Source: Parasponia andersonii (lineage: Eukaryota > Streptophyta > Magnoliopsida > Rosales > Cannabaceae). Taken from it: a stretch of DNA of 64,000 bases. The translations under genes were made by a program, and so were the position numbers. The notes beneath the pieces were generated by a model that saw only the letters and a program-made list of their open reading frames with translations, was not told the DNA's origin and did not search any database. Where the stretch lies: assembly GCA_002914805.1 (NCBI GenBank), contig JXTB01000017.1, forward strand, positions 401,560 through 465,559. Direction: 5' to 3'. Below are positions 45,200 to 58,023 of this stretch, one piece after another (position 1 is the first letter of the stretch; each line of letters opens with the position of its first letter).

Positions 45200-45600
45200 T
45201 GGAGTTCATCATTTGAAAAACAAAAAGGAAAAAGAAAAAGTGATCTGGCGTGATTGGAGCGTGTGGGGAAGGCAGTTTTTAGGCAGAAACTGAGAAAATA
45301 GAGTTGATAGAGTCTGACGTGGCAGAAGGCTTAAGGGATAGAAAGGGGGACACGTGGAGAGCATGGAGTGAGCGAGGTTGGTTGAATCGGCGGGACAATG
45401 AGAGGAGAGGGAGAGAGAGAGAGAGAGAGAATGGGAATGGTGGGGAAACTCGTCAGGGTATTCCATCAACAACGGCTTTGATTGGGCCCATTTGCCCCCA
45501 AACGACAGCTAAATCACCAGGCCACGTGGGTCCCCCCACCATGCAAAACCCAACTGTAAAAAGTGACTGTTTGGCTCGTCCCGTATTATTGAGGAAAACA
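45200..45600. promoter_or_regulatory. Orphan GC-richer segment with three ACGTGG motifs
   Basis: Composition is clearly less AT-rich than the flanks. ACGTGG cores occur at 45317-45322 (GACGTGGC), 45352-45357 (CACGTGGAG) and 45524-45529 (CCACGTGGG); the last is a perfect G-box palindrome. A GA microsatellite lies at about 45410-45430, and TTGGGCCCA is at 45482-45490. These are typical plant promoter words, but no gene is recognisable within several kilobases on either strand. It may be a relict or distant promoter, or the first exon region of an unrecognised transcript. Confidence 0.3.
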
Positions 45601-45633
45601 ACTCCATTAATTAATCCCCAAAAAAATAAATGA

Positions 45634-48105
45634 ACTTACTTAAATAAACAAACAAACACGAAATAATAATGGAGGAAAATGGAATGCGGAGCAATAAAAA
45701 TTAAGAACTAGTAATGGGAGAAGAAAACGATATATGAGTTGACTCATTAATTCTTGTTTAGTATATTAATTGCTTATAATTAATTAGTACCCTAACTATT
45801 TTTATATTGTGAAATTAAATACCTCAATCACCAATCAAAATCTCCAAAGTGTCTTCCTTTCGTTACTTCAAACTTGATTACTTTATTGAACGCCGGAGAT
45901 AAACATGTGTACGTGTGTCAATCAAATCTCTGATTGAGTAAATTTTAAATTCATATAGGAGGTTATAAAAATACACACACATGTAAACATATCATTATTT
46001 GGGAATTGGGGAATCGTCGTGGGATAACGATAATGTTATTAATTTATAGGCTTGAAGGTTTGAGTCAATGTTTCGTTTTCATATGCTGTTTTGCTTCAAA
46101 TAAATCAATATTGAAGACCAAAGGAAAAAAAAAAAGCGAGGCGTGTGATTATTTTCTAAATGAAAAGGAGGAGCAGCTCGATTTGTATAAGATAGACCAA
46201 GGGGCTTTCAAAAAAAAAAAAAAAAGGAGAAAAAAGATAGACTAAGGGTGTTTTTTTTTTTCCTTACGAAGTTAAAAAAAGTTATAAATTTTTGTTTTGT
46301 TCAAAGAATCAGAAGGTTTGGTATGTGATTAAACCTTTTATGTATAAATAATCAACCATAACTATCGGAGGACACATGAGAATGAGATCACCAATTTTGG
46401 AAATTCTGAAATAGGAATCATATATGGTTATCTTTTTTTTTTTTTTTTTAGCTTTTTTCTGAATCCTTGAAGAGTTTAGTGGGCGTATTAGAGAGAATCT
46501 TCTCTCCGGTTTGAGTTATTTTTTTTTTTTTTTGTTTTTTATTTTTAAATAATTCTTTCGTTTGTGAAAATAGATTTTTACTGGATTTAGGTATATGATA
46601 TTTATAGTCTGCCTTAGAATCAATCAGAAATATTAATTTAAATCAGCGAAACAAATAATTGAAAAGTTTTAATACATCCTTTGAAATCATTAATTCTCCG
46701 ATTCTCATTATAAAATATTTATTATTAAATGTTTTATGTAACTTGCATTGTAATTATAAAATTTATCCGAGTTTAATGAAATTATTTCCTTAAAAAGAAA
46801 ATCTTTTGTAACTCAACTCTCAAGATGAATCCCTCGAGGAAATGAGAAAGTAATAAATCATTAAATAAATTTTGAAAAGCATGTAATTAAGATGCCAAAT
46901 ATTGTGCATGCAAGGGATTCGAAAGATTTACTGATTCTAAAATTTACAGTTTCTCGAAGATATTTAATTAAGTTTAATATAAATATTGGATAATAACAAT
47001 TAGATTGAGAAAAAGGTATCTCACATATATAGGAAGTATATAGAGTTGACGAGACATATAATGTATTGTTCAATAAACAATATATAAATAACATTTTATA
47101 GTTATAACAACAAACAATGTATTGAGACTCTGATAAATAATAAATATATGCAATAATTCTGTATTTTGAGCCCATCTATTGGGTCAGAAAATGAAGAAAA
47201 TAGATGGTGAGCTGGAATATCCCCAAAAAAATGAAATATAAAAGAGTAGTTGAAATTATGTAGACACATATCTCCATAAATTAATATACATATTTATTTA
47301 TGCATGTATGCATAACTAACTAATTTTTTATCCATAAAAATTAAAATAAATAAAATTAAAAAAACAACTTTTGTGTGTCTTATAAGGCCGTCAAGGCTTT
47401 GGGCGGACCTTATTAACTGGAGGGGTCACTCGAAGGGGCAGCAATGCAAAGCATGGGTTTCGCTCTTAAATATATTCAATAAGACTTTAGACTTTGTCAC
47501 TCACAAATTTATGATTCACAAATGCATGATATGGCCTCGGTGGAAAAAAGTCATTACAAGCATGCATGATTATTTATAAGGGTTCGTGACTGAAGTAAAT
47601 CCTCTTATTCCTATTCCCCATCTTTTCTAAAAAAAACATACAAATTAAATAAATTAACCGTTTTCCTCATTTTCATTTATTTGTTATGCATATGGCTTAT
47701 GATAATCTTATATCCGTGATCAGTATTCAGTACTACATTAGGAGATTTTTTTTTTTCTTCTTTTGGTAAATACCATTATACGATTATGTACAAATAACAT
47801 GGGGAGTTTTAGGTATTAAATAAATGAGGGTTTTGGCTCGAGAGCAAATTGGTTTTGATATTTGCCGGTGGTTTTGAGGTGAGTACAGCACACCCATATT
47901 ATAGAAGTACAACAGAATTGACTACATGTCGACGTTTAGGTTTTATATACCTGTTAAAACTTTAAAAGTTCAAATGCTATAAACTAATGATGTGTCAAAA
48001 TAATAATAATAATAATGCAAAGGCAGGTTTACGTGATCTGTGACCGAATTCTAGCTGTGAGTCTAGGCCGGTTGGCCTGTAGTACTATGAGACTCTGTAA
48101 ATATT
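45634..48105. other. Intergenic, no gene recognised
   Basis: AT-rich sequence with A- and T-runs. The open frames are short and without recognisable similarity. It ends at an assembly gap. Confidence 0.55.
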
Positions 48106-48569
48106 NNNNNNNNNNNNNNNNNNNNNNNNNNNNNNNNNNNNNNNNNNNNNNNNNNNNNNNNNNNNNNNNNNNNNNNNNNNNNNNNNNNNNNNNNNNNNNN
48201 NNNNNNNNNNNNNNNNNNNNNNNNNNNNNNNNNNNNNNNNNNNNNNNNNNNNNNNNNNNNNNNNNNNNNNNNNNNNNNNNNNNNNNNNNNNNNNNNNNNN
48301 NNNNNNNNNNNNNNNNNNNNNNNNNNNNNNNNNNNNNNNNNNNNNNNNNNNNNNNNNNNNNNNNNNNNNNNNNNNNNNNNNNNNNNNNNNNNNNNNNNNN
48401 NNNNNNNNNNNNNNNNNNNNNNNNNNNNNNNNNNNNNNNNNNNNNNNNNNNNNNNNNNNNNNNNNNNNNNNNNNNNNNNNNNNNNNNNNNNNNNNNNNNN
48501 NNNNNNNNNNNNNNNNNNNNNNNNNNNNNNNNNNNNNNNNNNNNNNNNNNNNNNNNNNNNNNNNNNNNN
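48106..48569. other. Assembly gap (464 Ns)
   Basis: A run of N. Any open frame drawn across it is meaningless. The base after the gap begins in the middle of a MITE, so the missing sequence includes that element's left half and probably a TA tract. Confidence 1.
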
Positions 48570-48733
48570 TAATGGTAATCCAATGGCTATAATGAAATGC
48601 AAGAAAAAACGTACATTATTAATGCTCTTTCTCTCTCTTACCTTTTATAATAAAAAAATATGCATGCTAAATTTTCATTGGCCAAATTGATACCTATATA
48701 TAGAAAAAAAAAATACATACTGAATTGGTGCCC
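48570..48733 (+). mobile_element. MITE in a (TA)n tract, copy B (left part in gap)
   Basis: Matches the right two-thirds of the MITE at 718-956: ATCCAATGGCTATAATGAA, TTAATGCTCTTTCTCTCTCT, ATGCATGCTAAATTTTCATT and right terminus CTGAATTGGTGCCC. It is followed by a TA microsatellite (48737-48768). Confidence 0.75.
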
Positions 48734-48771
<38 letters not shown>

Positions 48772-48984
48772 AAGCTAAGTATCCCCGGTGGTAATGATAG
48801 CCACAAAATCACTTGCAATTAATCTTAATTTTTCGTATAAGATAGTATGAGTCATGTGTCATAAATAAATATGTCATTCCTGATTTGACATGTAAATATG
48901 TAACACTAGTTAAAAAATTATAGTGAAAACAATCAGTAGTGGTGATAAATAACATCAATATATATCTATACAGATTTTATATTT

Positions 48985-49435
48985 TAATTAGATAAATGTT
49001 AGGATCTCAATAAGCTAATACAATAAGTTGCTACATTTTAATTTCAATCGGTGAAGTTATCGAATATATTGAGGCAAGGAGAAGTGCTAAATTAATTTTA
49101 TCCTCGTGTTTTATTGTTTGGCACGAGATTTTTTTATTATGCTTTATACTATTATTAGAATGTGAGATATTTTAATAGAATCAATATATCAAAGAGTGAA
49201 ATATAAAAGTGAAAAATATTAGAATTTCAATAAGCTAGTACAATAAGTTGCAACATTTTTAATTTAATCTGTGAAATTATCTTATACATTTGTTGCAAAG
49301 AAGAGTGTTAAATGAATTTTATCCTCATATTTTACTGTTTTATTGTTTGACATGTAAATTATATATTATACTTTGCTCTATTATTAGAATATGAGATATT
49401 TTAATAGAGTCAATATTATCAACCGATGGAATACA
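48985..49435. repeat. Two-copy tandem duplication of about 224 bp
   Basis: Both units contain TCAATAAGCTA, ACAATAAGTTGC, TTTTATCCTC, a TATTATTAGAAT block and GAGATATTTTAATAGA in the same order. The first begins near 48989 and the second near 49213. No coding sequence was seen. Confidence 0.75.
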
Positions 49436-50089
49436 AGACCGAAAGAAAAAAGTAATTATAGCACTTCTCCTATCACAAGTTTTTCTAATTAGACACATTT
49501 GTCTCAAAAAAGAAAAATCATATATATATAATATGATAATATGCTGGCACAAATCTACCTAAGGGTGAGTAGAGTCATGTCCTAGCTCCACTCAACCTTT
49601 TGAAATTGATTTTTACTTTAGCTCCACTCAACTTTTTGAAATTAATTTTTACTCTAACTTAACATATTATTTAGGTTACCTAGATGTTTCTTTTTTAATT
49701 CTTCTATTGTGTCTATTATAGTCTTTTTTTTCTCTCATCTTTCACTTTATTTTTTTCTCACCTCTTACACTTTATTTTTTATTATTTTTTAAAATTTTGT
49801 ATGTCGTTTTTATAGGCCAAATTCAGCATATATTTTCAACTCAAAACTTATAACTAAATGACCCAATTAATAATAATTAAAAGTAAATTCCCAAATTGCC
49901 CTAGCAAAATCCTTTCTTCTTTTTTTTTTTTGCCCTAAATAAGTAACGTCTATTTGTTAATTAAAAGACTTTTAAACTATTTTATAACGTTTGTGAATTC
50001 ATAACTTTATAACTATTAATAGGAAAATCACCTTTAAAGAGTATATTTGTTTTATCTCTTGGTATATTCATTTATGTATTCAATTGATT

Positions 50090-50135
<46 letters not shown>

Positions 50136-50191
50136 ATGTTATATGATTAAGTATTACCCTCATCATAACCCATAATTTCATATAAATATAT
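49436..50191. other. Intergenic with TA microsatellite
   Basis: No gene recognised. A TA microsatellite at about 50091-50132 precedes the next MITE. Confidence 0.6.
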
Positions 50192-50421
50192 GGTTGTCAA
50201 TTCAGTAAGTATTTGTTTTTACCTATGTGTAGATATTTTTTTTTAGCTATTGGATTATCATTTAATGGTGATCCAACGGCTACAATGAAGTACATGAAAA
50301 GATCATTAATGTTATTTCTTTCTCTTATTTTTTAATATAAAAAAATATGCTAAAAAAATTTTTATTGGCCAAAATGATATCTATGTATAGGTAAAAAAAA
50401 ATATCTATTGGATTGGTGCCC
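50192..50421 (+). mobile_element. MITE in a (TA)n tract, copy C
   Basis: Near full-length relative of 718-956: left end with AATTCAGTAAGTATT and ACCTATG, internal hairpin arms AGCTATTGGATTATC and GTGATCCAACGGCT, right end ATAGGT followed by TATTGGATTGGTGCCC. A TA microsatellite follows directly (50422-50449), and TA-rich sequence lies on the left. Confidence 0.75.
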
Positions 50422-50449
50422 TATATATATATATATATATATATATATT

Positions 50450-53400
50450 CTATTAAAACAAGATTAGATTTACCACTCACATAAAATGATATCCATGACT
50501 GAAAAGATATATAAAAAAATCAAGATCATAACGTGGTATATATGGAAATATACTAAATAAATGACTTGATATACCAAGAGAAAAAAGTAATATACCACTT
50601 AATGGTGATTTCTCATTAAACTTGTAAAGAACAATAAAAAAAGACCAAAAAAAAATTAAAACTAAAACCTCCTAATTAACAGAGCAACACTACCTATAAA
50701 AAAAAAAATGAACGCTAAGCAAAAATTAATAAACATGATCACTTACTAATACCAATTTAAAAAAAATGACTCCATAAATTATCCTTAAACTTTATTAGTC
50801 CCTAAACTATAGAGAAAGTCTCACTTTGATTTTTAAATTTTAAATTACATCGTATGGTCCTTAAATTATTGAAATTATTTCATTTTAGTCATTTTTACTA
50901 AATATTTTATTTAATTCTTATCATAAGGAGCACATGAGTTGTATTTTTGATTTTATATTTGTAATTTCAATGAAATATCATTTTTTATAAACTTTTATAT
51001 TACATTATTGTTTATTGTACAATTAATTTTTGTTCAATCAATTATTTTTAAATTGTTTCAATTTATATTCTAATTTTTTTATAGTGGTGGATTATATTTT
51101 TGGACATGACATAAGTACAACAGAATAACAAAAGTATCACAAATAAGAATAAAACTAAATATATGTCAAGAATGATTAAAATGGAACTTTCCTAATAGTT
51201 TAAGAACCTAATGACACAATTTAAAGACCAAAAAAGTATCAAGGTCATTTATCATTTTTTTTTCATTGGGATAAATTCCTAAGTAATTCTGAAAACCTAA
51301 AAATAAATCGACATTTGGTCTAAGTCTAATTACTTTTGTGAGTATCCCGTTTTATAGCGTACAATGTATTTTTAGAGTTGTACTTGTCACGTGAATCCCC
51401 ATTTCAAACGTCTTCAACTATTCGAGTACAAATAGGAAAAAAGAATCTAAATCCAAATTTCATACCACACATTCCCTCGAGAGAGGGGGGGTGGGAACCA
51501 TACACACCCTAATTACTTTAAGTTATAACTAACGGATAAAAGTTTTGATCGACAAATCTCCATTCTTTATACAATAAAGTATTTCTATCCTTAATCAATT
51601 CTATCACTGTAGTAAATGAGTTTTAACTAAAAGTATATCACATTTGGATAAAAAAAAGAAGTTTGTGACTTAAAATTCTCGATATAAATCCACTTTATCC
51701 ATTCACAAAGTTTGTGACGACTTAAAATTGTCAGTAAATATCCATTTTATTGTAATGAGATTCGACATTGGATAAAGTTGATCTTCCAGGACATTATTCT
51801 GGTTCTGATTTTTGAGGAATAATACGCGTGATTTAGTCATATATAGCTAGACTGCTCAAAAAACCTAAAAAAAGAATACCATATAACAATATAACTTTGT
51901 TAATAATCAACCACATACATGAAAATAAATCATAGCTTAGGAGGCACCACACCAGATAGTTGGAAACATCTAACTGTACTTCACTAGTGTTTAATTACTG
52001 CTTTTTCAGCATCTTATACAGAGTCCCCTGTATGGATCATGATATCAGAACTTGCCTCTACTTGGACAACCCACTTATTTTGGGAATGGGCCACACACTT
52101 GCTAACACAGGTCCACTCCTTTATGACTCATTTTGCACCACTCTAGGCTGCCATTTTTTTCTTTCCCAAATCTTAAGATAAAGTTTGAAAAACTTGGTTC
52201 TTCAAGGGGGTTGTTCAAAAAAAAAAAAAAAGGAAAAAAAAAGGGAGGGGAGGAGGGGGTGGGGATGAAATAAAGAAAGAGAGATAGACCCTTGCCTTAT
52301 TTGTACCGTTTTTGTCAACATATAGGTTACCATATTTTTGATTATTATTATATTTTTGAAGTACCATATTTTGGTTATTACATTAAAGACTTAGAGTTTG
52401 ACCTACAAAATATAATTAGAAATGCTCAAGTAAATTACAATTGAGATTGTACCCTTTTTGCCCTTTTCCATTATAAAGACCATTTGTAATTGGACTGTTT
52501 GACATAATTTTTGAATTGTGGATGAGGATTCGAACTCATAATTCTTCTCTATATGAGAATTATATATGATTACAATCAGGCTATGTCAATAATTACAACT
52601 GATTTATATGATTAGTACCATTTTTTTTATAGGGGTCAAATCCTGATTTTAACATTATTATTCAATATCAGCTTTTAAAAGTGAGAAGGAAATAAAAGGT
52701 TGCTCATGGCCTAAAACCAATACATTTTCACCCCAAGAGAGAAAAAGATATGCAAATTAAGTATAGTGAGCTCAGCTGCTTCATTACCAAATTGTCCGAT
52801 ATTAACAGTCTTGTGAATAATGCAGGCTTTCACTAGATATTTAGGTAAATCACCAACTTCACCACTACAACTAGATCATGTGATTAGTCTGATTATTATA
52901 AGAGTAATTACTCATGTAATAAAGTTATTTAGAACCTAAATATCCTATCGGGATATTGGTGGCAAATATCTGTTTGATTTATTTATTCGTTTTTTTTTAA
53001 TCGAGGTCAGATAACGCGTGAGGATAATTCTTCGTGCTTCTCATGATCATCGCCGAGATCTGATTTGGCGAATTAATTTTTTTATTAAAAGAGCTCAACT
53101 CTAATCGTGGAATATACAAAATAACAAATCATAAAAAAAAATTCCAATTACAGGACAAATTAAAGATTCTTGTGAGGTTGCAACCAAACATAACATCTAA
53201 TATTTGCTAATAAAGAAACCAGATCCCACTATTTAAAGAAAGTAACTCCATTCGTTGTATCACAAACCAAATAATTTGCTTTTCATTTATTTTTTATAAA
53301 TTTTCTAATGATTATTCATTAAGGTATATATTGGCATAAAATTCTAATTAATCATACAAAGAAACGTTTGAAAAAAAAAAAAAGGTCGTCAAACCTTGGA

Positions 53401-53735
53401 TAGGTCACCGCAACAACAGAGAGTCCCAGTAGTAGGGACCCACAGGTGGAAATCCGAATATTAATTTATTCAGAAATAACCAAAAAGAAGGATGGCATTC
53501 GCAATTGTGAAGTTAAAACAAGGGCAAAAAGGAGAACTCATGCAACAAATACGTACTAAGAGGGCTCTCTGTTTCTCTTTTTTTTTTTTTTTTGGGTCCT
53601 AGTCAATTCCGTCACGTCAGGACGAAGCCAGAAAGAGATACTACTATTGGGACCAACGAAATATCCACCAATAAATAAAAGTTAAAAAAAAAGCTCCAAA
53701 AAACATACACAGGTAACGAGGGGTATATTCGTCCT
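50450..53735. other. Intergenic, no gene recognised
   Basis: AT-rich sequence. It includes a purine block at about 52215-52285 and T-runs. Open frames such as the one at 51960-52181 have no recognisable similarity. The rightmost few hundred bases are the likely upstream region of the PIP5K gene. Confidence 0.55.
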
Positions 53736-53742
53736 TAAAAAG

Positions 53743-54377
53743 TATATAAAACTAATCCAGTAAAAAAACTCCCTGTTTAGTAAGAGAGAGGGAGCTCAGG
53801 GAGGGGATGTTGTAGCAACGTTCCCAAGAAGAAAAAAAAGGAAGGAAAAGCCGGCTCATTACTCTCTCATTTAATTTAAAAACATTTTATTAAAAAAATT
53901 TTAATTTAATTTTGGACATTACTTATATTTTTTAAAAAAGAAATTTTTGGAAATTACTAAATGGGAGCTTTCTCTTTCTTGTTTACTACAGTGGTGTGTG
54001 TCTCTCTGTATGCCTTGTGATTTGTTTGTAGGATTCCCCATTCCCACCTATTTTCCCAAACCCAAAGCACACAAAAGAGAGAAAGAGAAAAGAGAAAGAG
54101 AGAGACAAAGACAAACAAGAGGTAGAGAGAGAAAAAGTGACTGAGAATTCTAGAGAGAGAAACGCCCTGTAATGCTCGCCACTCTGCGTCGTCCGGCGAG
54201 TCTGCTTTCCGGCGGAGGAGGAGGTTGAACCAGCCTTCGACTGTCGTTTCTCAAGCAAAACGGGGAAAACGACACCCAAATGCAGGTGTGAGAGAGTCGG
54301 GCGTGGAGGGAGGGAGGAGGGATTGAGAGAGATAGAGTGTGTGTGTGTGTGTGTGTGGTGTGTTTTATGATTTGAAA
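53743..54377 (+). promoter_or_regulatory. Putative PIP5K core promoter and long 5' leader
   Basis: TATATAAA at 53743-53750 is a good TATA box, which would start transcription near 53780 and give a leader of about 600 bases. The leader is rich in GA tracts (54075-54165) and holds a GT microsatellite (about 54338-54358) ending some 20 bases before the start codon. Several upstream ATGs with short frames occur (for example ATG-TTG-TAG at 53808-53816). A leader intron or a later transcription start is possible and cannot be excluded. Confidence 0.5.
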
Positions 54378-57300
54378 ATGCGCGAAGCACTGCTATGTGA
54401 TGACACGAACGACGTCGTTTGCAGCACCAAGAAGAAGCGGTCTGAGGAGGAGAATCTAGACAAGGAGACGACTACGACGGCGACGAAGTTGCCGGTTCTG
54501 GTACCGCCGCCAGTGTTGGTCGTCGGGAGAAGCCGGTCCCAGGGCGGAACGCGGAGGGTCACGCCGACCACCAGCGCCATCTCGGCCCTCGTCGGAGAAG
54601 CCGCCGTAGCTTCCTCCGGAGGAGGCACCACCACTGTCGAGAAGGTGCTGCCCAACGGCGATCTCTACATCGGGAGCTTCTCCGGGACTGTGCCTCACGG
54701 ATCTGGGAAGTATCTGTGGACCGACGGGTGCATGTACGAGGGAGACTGGCGGAGAGGGAAGGCCTCCGGGAAGGGCAAGTTCTCGTGGCCGTCGGGGGCC
54801 ACGTACGAAGGGGAATTCAAATCGGGTCGCATGGAAGGGTTCGGCACCTTTATTGGATCCGATGGGGACACGTATCGGGGGTCGTGGAGCTCGGATCGGA
54901 AGCACGGATACGGGCAGAAGAGGTACGCGAATGGCGATTTCTACGAAGGGTCGTGGAAGAGGAACCTCCAGGATGGCCAGGGTCGGTACGTGTGGAAGAA
55001 TGGGAACGAGTATGTTGGGGAATGGAAGAATGGAGTGATTTCGGGTCGAGGGGTTTTGATTTGGGCCAACGGGAATCGGTACGACGGGCAGTGGGAGAAC
55101 GGGGTCCCGAAGGAGAATGGGGTCTTCACTTGGCCCGATGGGAGTTGCTATGTGGGTAGCTGGAACAAGGACTTGAAGATTCACCATTTGAATGGGACTT
55201 TCTATCCCGGGACAGGGAAGGACCTCTGTCTCAAGAGCGGCAATGGTAGTGGGCCTATTTTGAGTGAGAATCTGACCATCACGATGAGGAAGCGGTCATC
55301 GGTGGACGGAGCCAGAGGGAGCGCCGCCGAGAGGAATTTCCCAAGGATTTGTATATGGGAATCTGATGGTGAAGCTGGGGACATTACTTGTGATATCATT
55401 GATAATGTGGAGGCGTCGATGTTTTACCGGAATGGTTCCGGGCTTGATCATGATTTCAGGCAGTTCCGGCGAAACCCGTGTTGTTTCAGCGGTGAGGCCA
55501 AGAAACCTGGGCAGACAATTTCGAAAGGGCATAAGAATTACGATTTGATGCTTAATCTCCAACTGGGTATTAGGTAAGTTTGCGAAATGGGTTTCGCCTT
55601 TCGATTTCGGGTTCGTTTAATTTGCTTGCGTTCGGTTCTGGATTCTGGATAGGTTTTCTGATGGTATTCATTTTTGCAGATATACTGTTGGAAAACATGC
55701 CTCCATATTGCGGAAACTTAAGCCTAGTGATTTCGATCCGAAGGAGAAATTCTGGACCAGATTTCCTCCCGAAGGATCGAACAAAACTCCGCCCCATCAA
55801 TCGATTGATTTCAGGTGGAAAGACTACTGTCCTATGGTGTTCAGGTATTGTCGTTGGATATCTTGGTGTTATCAGGTTTAGCTTATTGAATAACCAAGTT
55901 AGAGATGAGTATTCTGTTAACGGTTAACCGAATACTGGGTTGTATTGCAGACATTTGAGGGAGCTATTCCGAGTAGATCCCGCTGATTACATGCTGGCCA
56001 TTTGTGGAAATGATGCTCTTCGGGAGCTTTCTTCTCCAGGAAAGAGTGGAAGTTTCTTTTACTTGACACAGGATGATAGGTTTATGATAAAGACAGTGAA
56101 GAAATCAGAAGTCAAGGTACATTGCTTACTTCTTTGACTTTTATGTTAATAAGAAATTTGTGCTGACTTAAATGCATTTGAGTAGCTTAATTTGCGGTTT
56201 GAACTGTCAGGTAAATGAACATTTGCATTTTTCTTCAGGTGCTTATAAGGATGCTTCAAAGTTATTATCAACATGTTTGTCGGTATGAAAATTCCCTTGT
56301 GACCAAATTCTTCGGTGTGCATTGTGTCAAGCCGGTTGGTGGTCAGAAGGTATGGTGTTCTGGAGGTCAATTTGAGTTGGTTTTGAATCAGGTTCTTTCA
56401 TCACTGGTTGAATTCCATTTTTCTTTCTAATGACGTGTATTCAAATTTCCAGACACGGTTCATTGTGATGGGGAATTTGTTCTGCTCAGAGTATCGGATT
56501 CATAGGCGATTTGACTTAAAAGGTTCTTCTCATGGTCGCACGACTGACAAGTCTGAGGGAGAAATTGATGAAACAACAACCCTCAAGGATTTGGATCTCA
56601 ATTTTGTATTTCGCCTTCAACAGAATTGGTTTCAAGATCTTATGAAGTGAGTTCAAAGAATACTCTTGGTTTTTCACTGTTGCAGATTTTCATCATTTGT
56701 TTCTTCTTGATTTGGGTATTGACGTTCTTGTGTTATTTTTTCAGACAAATAGATCGAGATTGCGAGTTCTTGGAGGCAGAGAGAATCATGGATTACAGTT
56801 TGTTGGTCGGTCTTCACTTTCGTGATGATAATAGATATGACAAAATTGGATTGTCACCTTTTGTTCTGCGAACTGGTAATTGACTGTGTCATCCTCAAGA
56901 TTGACGAGTATTTCATTCGATATTGGATGATTAGAATAATAAACGTATTGTGACCCCTTGCAGGTCAAAAGGACTCCTATCAAAATGAGAAGTTTATGCG
57001 TGGCTGTCGCTTCCTTGAGGCAGAATTGCAAGACATGGATCGAGTTCTAGCTGGCCAGTATGTTTTCGTAACTTATTTTTGTTTCTTGGTAATCTCAAGT
57101 AAACGTGTTAGTGGCTGCATATGACTTGAAAATGAATTACAAGATAATTCGAGAAACCTTGTCGAGGACCACACCATGCCTGCATTTTTGTCAATATAGA
57201 ATGGTGTTATCCTAAGTTTTAAGGGGCATTAGTTAGCCAATAATTTCTGCCTTTGTGTTTGATTGCTGTAATCCAAATAATTGAATTTAGCTTAGTTGTT

Positions 57301-58023
57301 CAGCAATTTATGACAATTGCTAGGAGTTGATCGTGGGGGCGTGTACAGGATGTCTCTTATCATTTTCTATATGTACCACCTGTGGCCCAATAATAATTTG
57401 ATTTTCTAAACCATTCAAGGGCTTTCAATTGCTATGGTAATCAAATTATGCCATCATGTTTCTTGTCTGGCACTAATAAAAACGACCATTTAATGCATGG
57501 TACTTTCTCCTAAAGAGAGAATTAATGCTGGCATCAACGAAATTTTACATTATTTTAGGCCTATACCGTGTCTACTTAAATTTTATGCATTTCAGATCTC
57601 GTACACCATATTGTAAAAGACTATGTGGTTACTCTTTGTTCTTACTTAATGGTGTAGTTTATTGCTGATGAAATCTTGTTCTAAATTGACTTCAAACTCT
57701 TTTCTATTATCAGAAAGCCATTGATCCGGCTGGGAGCCAATATGCCTGCTCGAGCAGAGCGGTTGTCCAGGAGGAGTGACTTTGACCAATACACTTCTCG
57801 TGGAATTAGCCATTTGACTCCTTCACGCAGTGGTGAAATCTATGAGGTGGTCCTTTATTTTGGGATCATTGACATCCTACAAGACTACGACATCAGCAAG
57901 AAGTTAGAGCATGCCTACAAATCCTTACAAGCCGACCCTACGTCAATCTCAGCTGTTGATCCCAAGCTTTACTCAAGGAGGTTTCGAGATTTCATAGGGA
58001 GAATTTTTCTCGAGGATAGGTAG
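54378..58023 (+). CDS. PIP5K9-like: Phosphatidylinositol-4-phosphate 5-kinase with MORN repeats, PIP5K9-like
   Basis: Phosphorylates PI4P to PI(4,5)P2, a membrane signal controlling trafficking, the cytoskeleton and ion channels. Exons: 54378-55573, 55680-55844, 55951-56116, 56239-56349, 56453-56646, 56745-56875, 56964-57057, 57714-58023. All are GT-AG and join in frame to 788 codons, matching the family's usual 750-820. The N-terminus (1-90) is variable and Thr/Val/Pro-rich. Eight MORN repeats span about 97-276 (first [18 protein letters not shown]). The kinase core spans about 390-785, with the ATP-binding lysine in FMIKT (Lys501), DLKGS (567-571), MDYSLLVG (626-633), and activation-loop region [19 protein letters not shown] (737-755) carrying the Lys-Lys pair and the Glu expected of a PI4P 5-kinase. 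The phrases [20 protein letters not shown] and [11 protein letters not shown] match the PIP5K9 subgroup. In Arabidopsis, PIP5K9 binds a cytosolic invertase; whether that holds here is unknown. No lesion was seen. Confidence 0.96.

Noticed and set aside
48015..48602. Open frames of about 180 codons
   Set aside because: They run through the N-gap; almost all residues are unknown.
54339..54377. Upstream in-frame extension of PIP5K by 13 codons
   Set aside because: It begins with GTG inside the GT microsatellite, not ATG. The first in-frame ATG in a sensible context is at 54378.
54456..55187. A 243-codon minus-strand frame and a 147-codon + frame in PIP5K exon 1
   Set aside because: Both are out-of-frame readings of the MORN-repeat exon, kept open by the repeat's GC-rich, stop-poor composition.
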